Source: Bufo bufo (lineage: Eukaryota; Chordata; Amphibia; Anura; Bufonidae). Taken from it: DNA of 64,000 nt. The DNA lies in the NCBI RefSeq assembly GCF_905171765.1, contig NC_053390.1, positions 212,665,359 to 212,729,358 on the forward strand. The letters are read 5' to 3'. The position numbers and the translations under genes are program-made. Each line of letters opens with the position of its first letter. The stretch's first letter is position 1. Positions 43,678-54,309 of the stretch are shown here, in pieces. A model generated the notes under the pieces. That model was not told where the DNA came from, did not search any database, and saw only the letters and a program-made list of their open reading frames with translations.

Positions 43678-44879
43678 CCGTATTTTTCGCTTTATAAGAC
43701 ACACTTTTTCCCCCCCAAAAGTGTGGGGGAAATGGCAGTGCGTCTTATAAAGCGAACGCTGCCATGTTTACTTTGGTGATGCTGATACATTGCGGCCTGT
43801 GATGTATCAGAGGGGTGGGAGGAGGGGACGGAGGCTGGCAACACTCGCGGCGGGGCCTGATGCAGTCACTGTACTGTAATACATCGGGCCCCGCGCACAG
43901 CAATTTTCATATATACAGTCTATAATCTTCAAGCAGTGTCTCTGCTTTAAACTAGGGCAATCCTCTGTAGTAGTACAACTCACTATGAAAGCGGCAGGCA
44001 GGGCGGCAGCGTAACCTCGCGATGCTCACTCATTCACGCTCCTCCCAGTTCATTCATGAAGGAGGAGAAGGAGCGTGAATGAGTGAGCATCGCGAGGTTA
44101 CGCTGCCGCCCTGCCTGCCGCTTTCATAGTGAGTTGTACTACTACAGAGGATTGCCCTAGTTTAAAGCAGAGACACTGCTTGAAGATTATAGACTGTATA
44201 TATGAAAACGGCTTCATTACACTCTGCTTTCTTCTATACCAGTACTCACTATGAAAGCAACGGTCCAGCCGGCACGTGACGTCACTCACTCGGTCATGCT
44301 CCTCCCACTTCATTAATGAAGCTGGCAGGAGCGTGACTGACTGACTGAGTGACGTCACGTGCCGGCTGGACCGCTGCTTTCATAGTGAGTACTGTTGTAG
44401 AAGAAAGCAGAGCCATTAAAAGATTTTACATATAAAGTCTACTGTGTGCCCTGTGGTGTCACTATTCGCACAGGGACAATATACTGTGACACATATGATA
44501 CTGTGACCAGCATAAGATTATATTATGCTGGTCACAGTATCATATGTGTCACAGTATATTGTCCCTGTGTGAATAGTGACCCCCACTACATAAGATGCTA
44601 TATGTGCGTCATCCACACATCCCCCGTAGTAGCGTATCATCCACACATCCCCCTCATAAAAGTGCGTCATCCACAGATCCCCCATAACAGTGCGTCATCC
44701 ACAGGTCCCCCCATAACAGTGCGTCATCCACTGGTACCCCCATAACAGTGCGTCATCCACAGACCACCATTAGTTCAAAAGCACACCTTTTGGTTCAAAA
44801 TATATTTTTTCTTTTTTTCCTCCTCAAAAATCTAGGTGCATCTTATCATCAGGTGCGTCTTATAAAGCGAAAAATACGG
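43678..44879. mobile_element. MITE containing three successive long hairpins
   Basis: CCGTATTTTTCGCTTTATAA and its inverse form the ends, beside TA on the left. Inside are three separate near-perfect inverted repeats: about 43904-44208 (arms near 140 bp), 44221-44412 (arms near 85 bp) and 44457-44581 (arms near 60 bp). The centre of each is only 4-25 bp. A 27-28 bp tandem repeat GTGCGTCATCCACA follows at 44604-44766. There are no coding frames. The superfamily is not assigned. Confidence 0.82.
44604..44766. repeat. 27-28 bp tandem repeat inside the MITE
   Basis: CGTCATCCACA followed by CCCCCATAACAGTG recurs about six times. Confidence 0.85.
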
Positions 44880-44927
44880 TGTGTGTGTGTATATATATAT
44901 ATATGTATATATAATGTAGCAAAAGAA

Positions 44928-45060
44928 GGCAGCACTCCAGATTGCAGTAAAAAAGTGGACGGTTTATTCACTCATCAGCTATGCTGATGAGTGAATAAAC
45001 CGTCCACTTTTTTACTGCAATCTGGAGTGCTGCCTTCTTTTGCTACATTATCTACATTTG
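44928..45060. repeat. Near-perfect palindrome, Penelope-end-like
   Basis: GCAAAAGAAGGCAGCACTCC to TCATCAGC is mirrored around 44983. Its right half (GAGTGAATAAACCGTCCAC, then CTGGAGTGCTGCC) resembles the end of the fold-back element at 48495-48550 (GGGTGAATAAAGTTCCAC, then CTGGAGTGCAGTCC), so the two belong to one broad family. Confidence 0.7.
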
Positions 45061-45134
45061 GGATCTTGGTCGCAGGTCTCCTGGGAGGATTTTTTTGCAC
45101 CCGTTCCTTTTTTGTGTGCTGCTTTCTTTCTTTT

Positions 45135-45138
<4 letters not shown>

Positions 45139-45183
<45 letters not shown>
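45139..45183. repeat. (TA)n microsatellite
   Basis: A pure TA tract of about 22 units. A similar tract lies at 45629-45651. Confidence 0.95.
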
Positions 45184-45185
<2 letters not shown>

Positions 45186-46743
45186 ACATGTCATCATTGG
45201 TGGGGGGCTGACAGCTGGCACCTCCATCATTCAGCTGTTTTCAAAAAAACACAGTGGATGGAGCCAGAAGCAGACAGCTCCCTCCGTTGTGTAGTGGCTG
45301 TGCCGGATTACTGCAGCTCAGCTCCCAAGTGAATGGGTGTGACTCATTGCTTAGAGAGTTCCCAATATTTTGGAAAATCTTTAAGTTCTGTCACATCTTA
45401 ATTAATTTATCACCCAACTGCTTTTTTCCAGCAAGCATACACAATACAGCGTTCTGGGGGCTGTTAATGCACCTTTGTGTTACTGGGTTTCAGTATGGGA
45501 TTTTAGATGATCGGAATTTCACCACTAGGTTTCACTAGTAGAGTGTGAAAGATTTATTATTTATTTTTTTGTAACTAAGCCAAAAAGTTTTATTTCATTG
45601 GTACATTATATATAATAATTTTTTTTTATATATATATATATATATATATATTGAAGAAAATCCAGCGGGAGCACCACCAGGAGTCGGGTGCAAAATCCAC
45701 AAGGGCAGCGGCAATGCCCCAACAATACAGCTTTAGAGAAACAGGACTGCACTCCAGATAAAAGTGAAAAATAAGTAGAACTTTATTCACCCATAACTTT
45801 GGCAACTTTGCGATGTTTCTTCCAGCATAGAAACAGTGAAAATGACAACATATAAAGGCAAGTCTCAAGTGACTAGCCAATCATACTGTGATTACAATCA
45901 TGATTAAATTGAATACATATGATACATATAAACAAAGTGCATGTGCATAAAGTGACATGTGCTTAAGAGATCCGCATCACAAGAACATCGTCCCTGGTCA
46001 TCGATCACATAAACATATAATATATAAGTAGTATAAGTGTATAATAAAGTGCATGAATGTATCAGATGAAGATCGTAGAAATCGCACCTCTAGATGTACC
46101 GAGCTGCAACATCTACAGTCTTCTCGCTGCGTATTTCCAGATATGAAATTTTCTTTATTCAGCTACGCTTTCCTTTAAGAATTCCTCTTATGGCTGCGTT
46201 ATTTTCAGCAATTAGTTTGGCGGTGCCGGCTGGGTACACTGACGTGTCCCCTTCTGACACATGCCATCTAGTGGGTCGGCATCTCGGCAGAGCTGGTACC
46301 TTCTTCACATGCTGATTTATGTAGGATGTACCTACTGCGGCTTAATATACTATACAGGAAAGTGTTTTGCACATTGAAGGTATGCACGAGTGGCACTTAC
46401 GCAACCGTTGGGCAATGTTGCCCTCTATCAAAATGGTGCCTTTAGTGTAACTAGGATGAAGCGCATGCGTCACATGAAAGCGCTATGACAGAGAGGATGA
46501 CGCAGATCTGGACATGCACAGTGAAGGAATGGAGACGCTCAACGAAACACGATAGTGTATGCTGGCGCCATTTCATCTAGAGGTGCGATTTCTACGATCT
46601 TCATCTGATACATTCATGCACTTTATTATACACTTATACGACTTATATATTATATGTTTATGTGATCGATGACCAGGGACGATGTTCTTGTGATGCGGAT
46701 CTCTTAAGCACATGTCACTTTATGCACATGCACTTTGTTTATA

Positions 46744-48364
46744 CAGTCATGTGAAAAAATTAGGACACCCTTTGAAAGCATGTGGTTTTTTGTAACATTT
46801 TTAATAAATGGTTATTTCATCTCCGTTTCAACAATACAGAGAGATTAAAGTAATCCGACTAAACAAAGAAAACTGAAGAAAAGTCTTTTCAAGATCTTCT
46901 GTAAATGTCATTCTACAAAAATGCCTATTCTAACTGAGGAAAAAGATAGGACACCCTTGCCCCTAATAGCGAGTGTTACCTCCTTTGGCTGAAATAACTG
47001 CAGTGAGACGGTTCTTGTAGCCATCTACCAGTCTTCGACATCGGTCTGAGGAAATTTTACCCCACTCCTCAATGCAGAACTTTTTCAGCTGTGAGATGTT
47101 TGAGGGGTTTCTTGCACGTACAGCCCTTTTCAAGTCACCCCACAGCATCTCAATGGGATTCAAATCTGGACTTTGACTTGGCCATTCCAGGACTCTCCAT
47201 TTCTTCTTTTTCAGCCAATCTTTGGTTGATTTACTAGTATGTTTTGGGTCATTGTCATGTTGCATGGTCCAGTTCCGCTTCAGCTTTAATTTTCTAACTG
47301 ATGGTCTCACATGTTCTTCAAGCACCTTCTGATACACAGTAGAATTCATCGTGGATTCTATGATGGTGAGCTGACCAGGTCCTGCTGCAGCAAAGCAGCC
47401 CCAAACCATGACACTTCCACCTCCATGCTTCACAGTTGGTATGAGGTTCTTTTCTTGGAATGCTGTGTTTGGTTTACGCCAAACATGTCCTCTGCTGTTG
47501 TGTCCAAATAATTCAATTTTGGACTCATCTGTCCAAAGAACATTATTCCAGAAGTCCTGGTCTTTGTCAACTTTATCGCTGGCAAATGTCAGTCTGGCCT
47601 CGATGTTTCTCTTGGAAAGCAAAGGTTTCCTCCTTGCACACCTCCCATGCAAGTTAAACTTGTACAGTCTCTTTCTGATTGTAGAGGCATGTACTTCTAC
47701 ATCAACAGTAGCCAGAGCCTGCTGTAGTTCTCGAGATGACACTTTAGGGTTTTTGGATACCTCTTTTAGCATCTTGCGGTCTGCTCTTGGGGTGAACTTG
47801 CTGGGGCGACCAGTCCTGGGCATGTTGGCAGTTGTTTTGAAAGCCCTCCACTTGTAGACTATCTTCCGGACAGTGGAATGGCTGATTTCAAAATCTTTTG
47901 AGATCTTTTTAAATCCCTTCCCAGACTCATAGGCTGCTACAATCTTTTTTCTGAAGTCCACTGACAGCTCTTTTGCTCTCACCATGGTGCTCACTCTCAC
48001 TTCAACAGTCAGGAGCACACCAAACTAAATGTCTGAGGTTTAAATAGGGCAAGCCTCATTCAACATGCAGAGTAACGATCTACTAATTATGTGCACCTGG
48101 TGTGATATACCTGTGTGAGATCTGAGCCAATTTAAGAGGGAATACATGTGAGGGTGTCCTATCTTTTTCCTCAGTTAGAATAGGCATTTTTGTAGAATGA
48201 CATTTACAGAAGATCTTGAAAAGACTTTTCTTCAGTTTTCTTTGTTTAGTTGGATTACTTTAATCTCTCTGTATTGTTGAAACGGAGATGAAATAACCAT
48301 TTATTAAAAATGTTACAAAAAACCACATGCTTTCAAAGGGTGTCCTAATTTTTTCACATGACTG
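46744..48364 (-). mobile_element. Tc1-like transposon, copy F, apparently intact
   Basis: TA flanks both sides (46742-46743 and 48365-48366). Inverted repeats of about 215 bp begin CAGTCATGTGAAAAAATTAG and include an inner GATAGGACACCCTT near each inner end, the IR/DR arrangement. A single open transposase gene occupies the interior. The total length of 1.62 kb is normal for the superfamily. Confidence 0.95.
46963..47985 (-). CDS. Tc1-like transposase, copy F (340 aa, open)
   Basis: The start is the ATG at 47985 (MVRAKELSVDFRKKIVAAYE); the frame is open further upstream, but without an ATG. Residues 1-60 form the first helix-turn-helix (KGFKKISKDFEISHSTVRKI). A GRPSKFTPR linker and a second DNA-binding domain (SSRELQQALATVDVEV) follow. 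The catalytic core has [24 protein letters not shown] and [15 protein letters not shown], giving a complete DD34E triad. The end is SAKGGNTRY. The enzyme would cut at the inverted repeats and insert at TA. No stop, frameshift or missing key residue is seen. A regulated host role is not suggested. Confidence 0.95.
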   Translation of the reverse strand: MVRAKELSVDFRKKIVAAYESGKGFKKISKDFEISHSTVRKIVYKWRAFKTTANMPRTGRPSKFTPRADRKMLKEVSKNPKVSSRELQQALATVDVEVHASTIRKRLYKFNLHGRCARRKPLLSKRNIEARLTFASDKVDKDQDFWNNVLWTDESKIELFGHNSRGHVWRKPNTAFQEKNLIPTVKHGGGSVMVWGCFAAAGPGQLTIIESTMNSTVYQKVLEEHVRPSVRKLKLKRNWTMQHDNDPKHTSKSTKDWLKKKKWRVLEWPSQSPDLNPIEMLWGDLKRAVRARNPSNISQLKKFCIEEWGKISSDRCRRLVDGYKNRLTAVISAKGGNTRY

Positions 48365-48562
48365 TATGTATCATATGTATTCAATTTAATCATGATTGTA
48401 ATCACAGTATGATTGGCTAGTCACTTGAGACTTGCCTTTATATGTTGTCATTTTCACTGTTTCTATGCTGGAAGAAACATCGCAAAGTTGCCAAAGTTAT
48501 GGGTGAATAAAGTTCCACTTATTTTTCACTTTTATCTGGAGTGCAGTCCTGTTTCTCTAAAG

Positions 48563-48564
<2 letters not shown>

Positions 48565-48620
<56 letters not shown>
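48565..48620. repeat. (TA)n microsatellite
   Basis: About 27 TA units at the outer edge of the fold-back element. Confidence 0.95.
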
Positions 48621-48621
<1 letters not shown>

Positions 48622-49094
48622 AATATAGAAATACTGCATAATTCCTTCAAGTTGTCACCTGCTCTGCATATAAGCAGCTTTGTCCCCTAGAGAGAGGGCT
48701 GACTGCACCATGGAAATGATCTGATGTGTCTGAACTGATGTCAAGGAGTACATCCTATTTTTATCATCGTGATCTTGACAACCAAGAAATTCGGAATCTG
48801 CAGGTTGGAGATCTGCTGCTCCATTGTAGGTCATCAATATCCAATCTGTGAGGGTCTGACACCCAGCACCCTCACTGTTTAGCTGTTCCCTGCAGCAGAA
48901 TGGGAGCTGAGCTGAAGTAACCCAGCACTACACTTTGAACGGAGTTGTGCTTCCAGTGGGTCTGAAATATACTGGCACCAGCCGGGTGCGCTCTTTATCA
49001 CGGATGCGGACCCATTCACTTGAATAAGTCCACAATCCACAAGATATAGAGCGGAGGCACGGAGTAGAAGCACGTTCTGTTTCCCATTTCGTCC

Positions 49095-49178
49095 ACCATG
49101 AGATTGACCCCTTGACCTCTGTAGGGGCAGGAACACAGAGTTTAAAAGGCCACCAGCAACTCTCATCCTCAGTGTTTT
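49095..49178 (+). repeat. DIRS-3 left inverted terminus
   Basis: CCCCTTGACCTCTGTAGGGG and GTTTAAAAGGCCACCA match the inverse of 53568-53655. Confidence 0.9.
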
Positions 49179-49477
49179 CTGTACCTTGGGGGCACCTCAC
49201 AGAGAGACCTCCTGTTCCCGGCCTGCAGAGGACATGGGGGGGGGGGGGGGCGGAGCTTGGAACACACGTGTGCGCGCGCTGATGACGTCAGATGTGGTGT
49301 CTGCAGTAAAAAGCAGCAGATTCAACAGGTATGGCTGTTTCCAGTGTGGTGTTCCTCCTCCAGGATAGAATGTCAGCTTCTGATGCCCCTGCAGGCCAGG
49401 TGGATTCTACAGATCCCCCCTGAGCTAATCCAACCGTGAGTTCCCCTCTGGGGAGAATATGTATCACTTTGACATGC

Positions 49478-49825
49478 TTAAAGGGAACCTGTCACCGGGA
49501 TTTTGTGTACAGAGCTGAAGACATGGGTTACTAGATGGCCGCTAGCACATCCGCTATACCCAGTCCCCATAGCTCTGTGTGCTTTTATTGTATAAAAAAA
49601 ACGATTTGATACATATGCAAATTAACCTGAGATGAGTCCTGTCCCTGACTCATATCACATACAGGACTCATCTCAGGTTAATTTGCATATGTATCAAACC
49701 ATTTTTTTTACATAATAAAAGCACACAGAGCTATGGGGACTGGGTATTGCGGATGTGCTAGCGGCCATCTAGTAACCCATGTCCTCAGCTCTATACACAA
49801 AATCCAGATGACAGGTTCCCTTTAA
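49478..49825. repeat. Palindromic MITE inserted in DIRS-3
   Basis: TTAA stands at 49478-49481 and 49822-49825. AGGGAACCTGTCACCGG and its near inverse form the ends, and almost the whole 348 bp folds around about 49645 (GACTCATCTCAGGTTAATTT and its inverse). A diverged relative starts at 38958. Confidence 0.9.
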
Positions 49826-49860
49826 TGTGTATGATCTTCTGATACCTGGTTGCTCCTCTC

Positions 49861-50822
49861 TTATAGGGAGTGAAAGAGCCCAGAATTAGATCCAAAGTCT
49901 CTAGATGTACAACTTGTACCAAGAGACTTCCTGAAAATTACAAAAATAAGCTCTGGCAGTCTTGTATTAATGAGCTTGTAAAAGAAGAGCAACCATCTAT
50001 CCTTATGGAAGTTAAATCTATGATCCTGAACGAGATAAAATCCTCCCTGTCCTCCCTCAAATCCTTTCCTCCTGCTCCACCTGCGAAAAGGTCTAAGATG
50101 TCCTTTCCATCCTCCTCTGACATAAAGGACATGAACGAGGAGGCTTCCACCTCTAGACAGAACATTGATATGGATGTTCTGTCAGAGGGAGAAATTGTGG
50201 AAGATAGTAAAAAATTATTTTCTCTTCTAGGGATATGGAGGAATTATTGGGAGCTGTAAGAACTACCATGGGCATTGAGGAAATACAAAAGCCCCGGTTG
50301 GTCCAGGACGAAATGTTTGGAAGAAATCCAGTAAATAAAAATATTAAAGATATAATTCTGAACGAGTGGACGGATCCAGAAAGGAGATTAGGTGTCTCTA
50401 GGGAGTTTAGAAACAGGCTGTTTGATCAAGCTGAAGTAAAAATCTTTAATTAAACACCAAAGATTGATGTCCAGGTATTGAAAGTTGTCAAAAAGACCTC
50501 CCTTCCATTTGAGAATTCTTCTCAGCTACAGGATCCAATGGAAAGGAAGGCTGATGCTCTACTGAAAAAATCCTGGGAAGCGTCCATGTTTGGTATTAAA
50601 ACGAACATAGCGGCAACATTAGTGGCTAGAGCCATGTATTTTTGGCTCAGCGAATTAGAAATCCATATTAAACACAGGACTCCTAGAGAGGAGATCCTAA
50701 ACTCTATTCCCCTTCTCAGGTCAGCCACAGCGTTCTTGGCAGATGCCTCAGCTGAGTCTGTTAGGTTCGGCGCTAAGGATGTGGCTCTCTCTTTAATTCA
50801 GCGAGAAGAGCCTTGTGGATGA
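49861..50822 (+). pseudogene. DIRS-3 gag-like ORF
   Basis: Three frames overlap. The first has SRCTTCTKRLPENYKNKLW with a CxxC pair, then a Ser/Pro-rich linker and VLSEGEIVEDS. The second begins with MEELLGAVRTTMGIEE and holds the WTDPERRL block. The third has KADALLKKSWEASM and ASAESVRFGAKDV. These blocks and their order fit the first ORF of vertebrate DIRS elements. Frame breaks near 50235 and 50450 disable it. Confidence 0.75.
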
Positions 50823-50849
50823 AATCTTGGGGGGGGGGGGGGGGGGGGA

Positions 50850-51637
50850 TAGAACATCTAAAGCCATTACCTACAGGAAATTCAAAATACAGTCTATATC
50901 CTCCATTATCCGTTTAATCAAAAATGGAGCCTTCATGATTTCCATAGATCTAAAAAAACGCCTATTACTACGTCCCCATACACAAACATTTATAAAAAAT
51001 ACCTCAGATTTGCATTAATAGACAACGCTGGTGTGGTAAATCATTTCCAGTTCACTGCTCTACCCTTTGGGATATCCTCCGCCCCAAGGGTGCTCACAAA
51101 ACTGGTGGTGGAAATGATCTCCCCTCTCAGGACAGAATGATTAAACATATTTCCATATCTAGACAATTTCCTTATTATAGGCAACTCAGAACTAGAAACA
51201 TCCAGTCAAACGGATTACCCGATTCACAAGTTCAGAGTTGGGCTGGTTAATAAATCGGAAAAAATCTTGTCTAGCACCATCTACTCAAATGAAATTCCTA
51301 GGGGTGATGCTAAATTCTATTACCCAGATGTCATCTATACCACAAGAAAAGTTGGTATCTTTCAAGGAAAAGATAAAGAGATTCCAATCCTAAAGTCAGT
51401 GTTCCATCAGGAGTGCCATGAGCCTTCTGGGAATGATGACCTTGTGCATCACCGCAGTGGCATGGTGCCAGGCCCATACCAGGATAATTCAATCCTGGAT
51501 ACTAGGGAAGTAGGACAGAAAACAGTCCTCCCTAGAGAAAAAGATAACCATCCCCCTATGCGTAAAGTCAGATTTCAACTGGTGGACGGAAAAGAAGATT
51601 CTGTCGAGGGGCGTAACCTGGTTGAGAAATCCAGATA
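50850..51637 (+). pseudogene. DIRS-3 reverse transcriptase
   Basis: Blocks found are SIIRLIKNGAFMISIDLK, FQFTALPFGISSAPRVLTK and PYLDNFLIIG. The last is the metal-binding box, in which the second Asp of LDD has become Asn. The N-terminal part is lost at the poly-G junction just upstream. Frameshifts separate the blocks. Confidence 0.88.
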
Positions 51638-52114
51638 GTGACAGATGCAAGCGGCACGGGCTGGGGAGCAAAGGTAGCCTCCTCAAACTACCAGGGCAGG
51701 TGGTCAAATGAAATAAAACAAAGATCAAACTACCGAGAGTTGAGAGCTGTCTGGGAGACTCTAAAAGTATCCCAAAAACTATTGTCCGGAAAACATCATC
51801 TAAAAATATTCTCCGACAATGTAACAGCTGTGGCCTACCTAAAACACCAGGGGGGCACAAGATCTCCAAGCCTAAAGGATCTGGCGGAAAGAATATTCTT
51901 CTGGGCAGAAAGAAATGTACTTTCAGTCACAGCGATCCATCTAAAGAGTTCAGAAAACAAAGAAGCCGACTACCTCAGCAGAAAAACTTTTGCCCTAGGG
52001 GAGTGGTCCCTAAATCAAGAAATTTTTCAGAAAATTTCCAGAAGATGGGGAGTCCCTCAAATAGACCTATTCGCGTCAAAAACAACACGAAAGTGGGACG
52101 GTTTTGTTCTCTAA
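51638..52114 (+). CDS. DIRS-3 RNase H domain (158 codons, open)
   Basis: An uninterrupted frame holds VTDASGTGWGAKV with the first catalytic Asp, NYRELRAVWETL with the Glu, KIFSDNVTAVAYLKHQGG with the second Asp, and ENKEADYLSRK with the final Asp. DLFASKTTRKWD follows, a segment common to DIRS and related elements. The domain degrades the RNA strand of RNA-DNA hybrids during reverse transcription. It is part of a broken polyprotein, so no product is expected. Confidence 0.85.
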   Translation: MTDASGTGWGAKVASSNYQGRWSNEIKQRSNYRELRAVWETLKVSQKLLSGKHHLKIFSDNVTAVAYLKHQGGTRSPSLKDLAERIFFWAERNVLSVTAIHLKSSENKEADYLSRKTFALGEWSLNQEIFQKISRRWGVPQIDLFASKTTRKWDGFVL

Positions 52115-52262
52115 ACCCCAGAGAAGAGCCATGGGCAGTCAACGCTTTTTTAGTCAGGTGGACCTGGAACCTTGCTTAAGTTTTTTCTCCCTGGGCCCTA
52201 ATTCCTAGAGTACTGCAGAAGATAATAACTGATCCTGTAACAGTAATACTGGTGGTTCCCTA

Positions 52263-53356
52263 TTGGCCGAAGAGAAGTTGGTTCGCCGTCCTAAAGAAAA
52301 TACCTCTCCAGAAGGACATTCTATCACAGGGTCCCATCCTTCACCAAGGTCCCAGCCTGTTCAAATTATCAGCATGGATCCTGAACGTGAGATCTTAAAG
52401 AGTAAAGGTCTTTCAGAAAAGGTTATTAATACTCTAAAATCTAGCAGAAAAAGAATTACTTCATCAATCTATCTCAAAATCTGGAGAAAATACTGCAGTT
52501 GGCTGGGACAAGATTCACCAATAAATTCTCCCCCAAGTATCGAGATTTTAGATTCTCTCCAGAGGGGGCTGGATATGGGCCTCAGACCCAGTACACTAAA
52601 GGTACAGATATCCGCTTTGGGTGCATGTTATGATACAGATCTAGTCAGCCATAGGTGGATAAGAAGATTTGTAAGAGCTGCTTCTAGACTAAGACCATCT
52701 ATAACGCCAAGGATTCCCCAGTGGGATTTAAACCTGGTCTTGAAAGGTATAATGAAATCTCCATTTACTCCCTTACAGGACATTTCAATTAAACATCTTA
52801 CTTTCAAAGCTGCGTTCTTAATAGCTATAACATCAGCTAGACACCTGGGAGAGATTCAGGCTCTCTCCTGCCGAGAACCCTATCTCTCTCTTTCCGGACA
52901 GGATAGTTTTGAAACTGGATCCGGGTTTTCTTCCGAAAGTCGTCTCAGATTTTCATAGAGACCAATAAATCGTCTTCCCTTCGTTTCCTGAAAATGTAAA
53001 GAATTCTTCTGAGGAACAATTCCAACTCCTGGATGTCAAGGAGACTATTTTACAATACCTGGCTGCGACAAAAAAAATTCAGAAAGGATGACAATCTCCT
53101 TATTCAGTTTGCTGGTCAAAACAAGGGGAGAAAAGCATCCAAGGCTTCTATAGGTCGTTGGATTAAGTCAACTATATCCTGCTGTTACCAAATGTCAGGC
53201 CTTACTAATCCCACAAATAGAAGAGCCCATTCCACAAGAGCAATGGCATCTTCATGGGCTGAAAGAGCGGGCGTTTCCCTAGACAAAATCTGTAGAGCCG
53301 CCACCTGGTCTAATATAAATACGTTTATAAGACATTATTGTGTCTGCTTCTACTGA
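52263..53356 (+). pseudogene. DIRS-3 tyrosine recombinase
   Basis: The first frame (to 52958) has an N-terminal SAM-like domain (SIYLKIWRKYCSWLG, PSTLKVQISALGACYD) and ITSARHLGEIQALS, where the first catalytic Arg of the usual RxxE box appears as His. After frameshifts near 52960 and 53030 the rest reads NRAHSTRAMASSWAE with the HxxR box and WSNINTFIRHYCV with the Tyr nucleophile. DIRS elements use this enzyme in place of an integrase to insert circular DNA, without making target duplications. Confidence 0.9.
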
Positions 53357-53424
53357 TTTGACCTTTGGACAGAAGGTCCAGCAAGCAGTCTCCCTCCCTA
53401 CTAAGTAATCTAATAGTTCTCATG

Positions 53425-53525
53425 GTTAAGCCTTCATGGTGGACGAAATGGAAAAACCGTAATCTTACCGGTAATTCTGTTTCCTTGAATCCACCATGAC
53501 TGCTCGTAAATTCCCCCCCTGAGGT
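53425..53525 (+). other. DIRS-3 internal complementary region
   Basis: TCATGGTGGACGAAATGG is the complement of the extreme left end at 49078-49102 (CCATTTCGTCCACCATGA). TTACCGGTAATTCTGTTTCC is complementary in sense to the right extreme (GGAAACATAATTACCGG). This is the expected closing block of a DIRS element. Confidence 0.85.
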
Positions 53526-53567
53526 TATAAGAGGGGTTAGAGTATGAAGTAATACTCACCCACTTGG

Positions 53568-53655
53568 TAATTTGTAAACACTGAGGGTGAGAGTGGGTGG
53601 TGGCCTTTTAAACTCTGTGTTCCTGCCCCTACAGAGGTCAAGGGGCCAATCTCCT
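53568..53655 (-). repeat. DIRS-3 right inverted terminus
   Basis: GGCCTTTTAAACTCTGTGTT and CCCCTACAGAGGTCAAGGGG are the inverse of 49095-49178. Confidence 0.9.
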
Positions 53656-53948
53656 CATGGTTAAGCCGTCATGTTGGACTCAAGGAAACATAATTACCGG
53701 TAAGTCTATTTAAGTTTTTTTGCAGTGCGGACTGAATCTTGTGGATCGCGGACCCAGTTAAGTGACTGTGCCTGTGCATTTTGGACCACTATTTAAGCTT
53801 GTGTGCATGAGCCAAAAAGTGGTAGTTGTGGCCACTTACTTAGCTGTTCTTGTAACTTCCACAGAAGTGAAAGGAGGTTTCTGGGAGTGGTAGTTTCAGA
53901 AAAGCTGGAGTGCCAGAGGTTGATGATCTCTGCTGTAGACAAATAAGG

Positions 53949-54224
53949 CTAGGGCTACACGACGACATTTGTCGCACAACAATTTTTATAATTATAGTCT
54001 ATGGTGTCGCACTGTGATATGCTGCGACACGACTGTCGCAAAAAATCCATTCGAAATGGATTTTTCTGCGACAGTCGCAGCATGTCGCAGTGCGACACCA
54101 TAGACTATCATTATAAAAATTGTTGCGCGACATTGGTGCGACAAAATGTCACGCAACAAATGTTGCAGTGTAGTTCTGCCCTATGTGTTGCGCGACTTAT
54201 TGTCGTCGTGTAGCCCTAGCCTAA
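53949..54224. repeat. Palindromic MITE (GGCTAGGGCTACACGACG)
   Basis: GGCTAGGGCTACACGACGAC and GTCGTCGTGTAGCCCTAGCC are exact inverses. The centre near 54055 pairs around AATCCATTCGAAATGGATT. The interior repeats TGTCGC and GCGACA words. Confidence 0.9.
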
Positions 54225-54309
54225 ATGTACTCATTGAAACTGGAATACCTCTTTAAAATGGGAAAATGTGCGCCAAAGAAACTTGAGGAGGTTATTTAAG
54301 ACTGGCGTT

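Larger units (their letters stand above)
45652..48562. mobile_element. Fold-back, Penelope-like element, split by Tc1 copy F
   Basis: The left arm 45727-46093 is the inverse of the right arm, which is made of 46571-46743 plus 48367-48562. Sequences such as CTCTAGATGTACC and CATCTGATACATTCATGCAC face each other. Both outer edges are TA microsatellites. The centre, about 46094-46570, has a short frame with YVGCTYCGLIYYTGK, faintly like a GIY-YIG signature but too short to be sure. Removing the Tc1 element restores the symmetry exactly. Confidence 0.68.
49075..53700 (+). mobile_element. DIRS-type retroelement 3, best preserved
   Basis: In order it has a left terminus, a MITE insertion, gag-like frames, reverse transcriptase, RNase H, a nearly complete tyrosine recombinase, an internal complementary region and an inverted right terminus. 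A 20-base G tract at 50829-50848 marks a deletion between gag and reverse transcriptase. Several frameshifts and a changed catalytic box make it inactive. Confidence 0.92.

Noticed and set aside
44940..45010. CTGATGAG at the centre of the 44928 palindrome as a hammerhead core
   Set aside because: No stem II followed by GAAA is present, so the match is limited to eight bases.
46094..46570. GIY-YIG endonuclease of a Penelope element in the centre of the fold-back
   Set aside because: Only about 15 residues look alike, the frame is short and no reverse transcriptase is nearby. Kept as a hint only.
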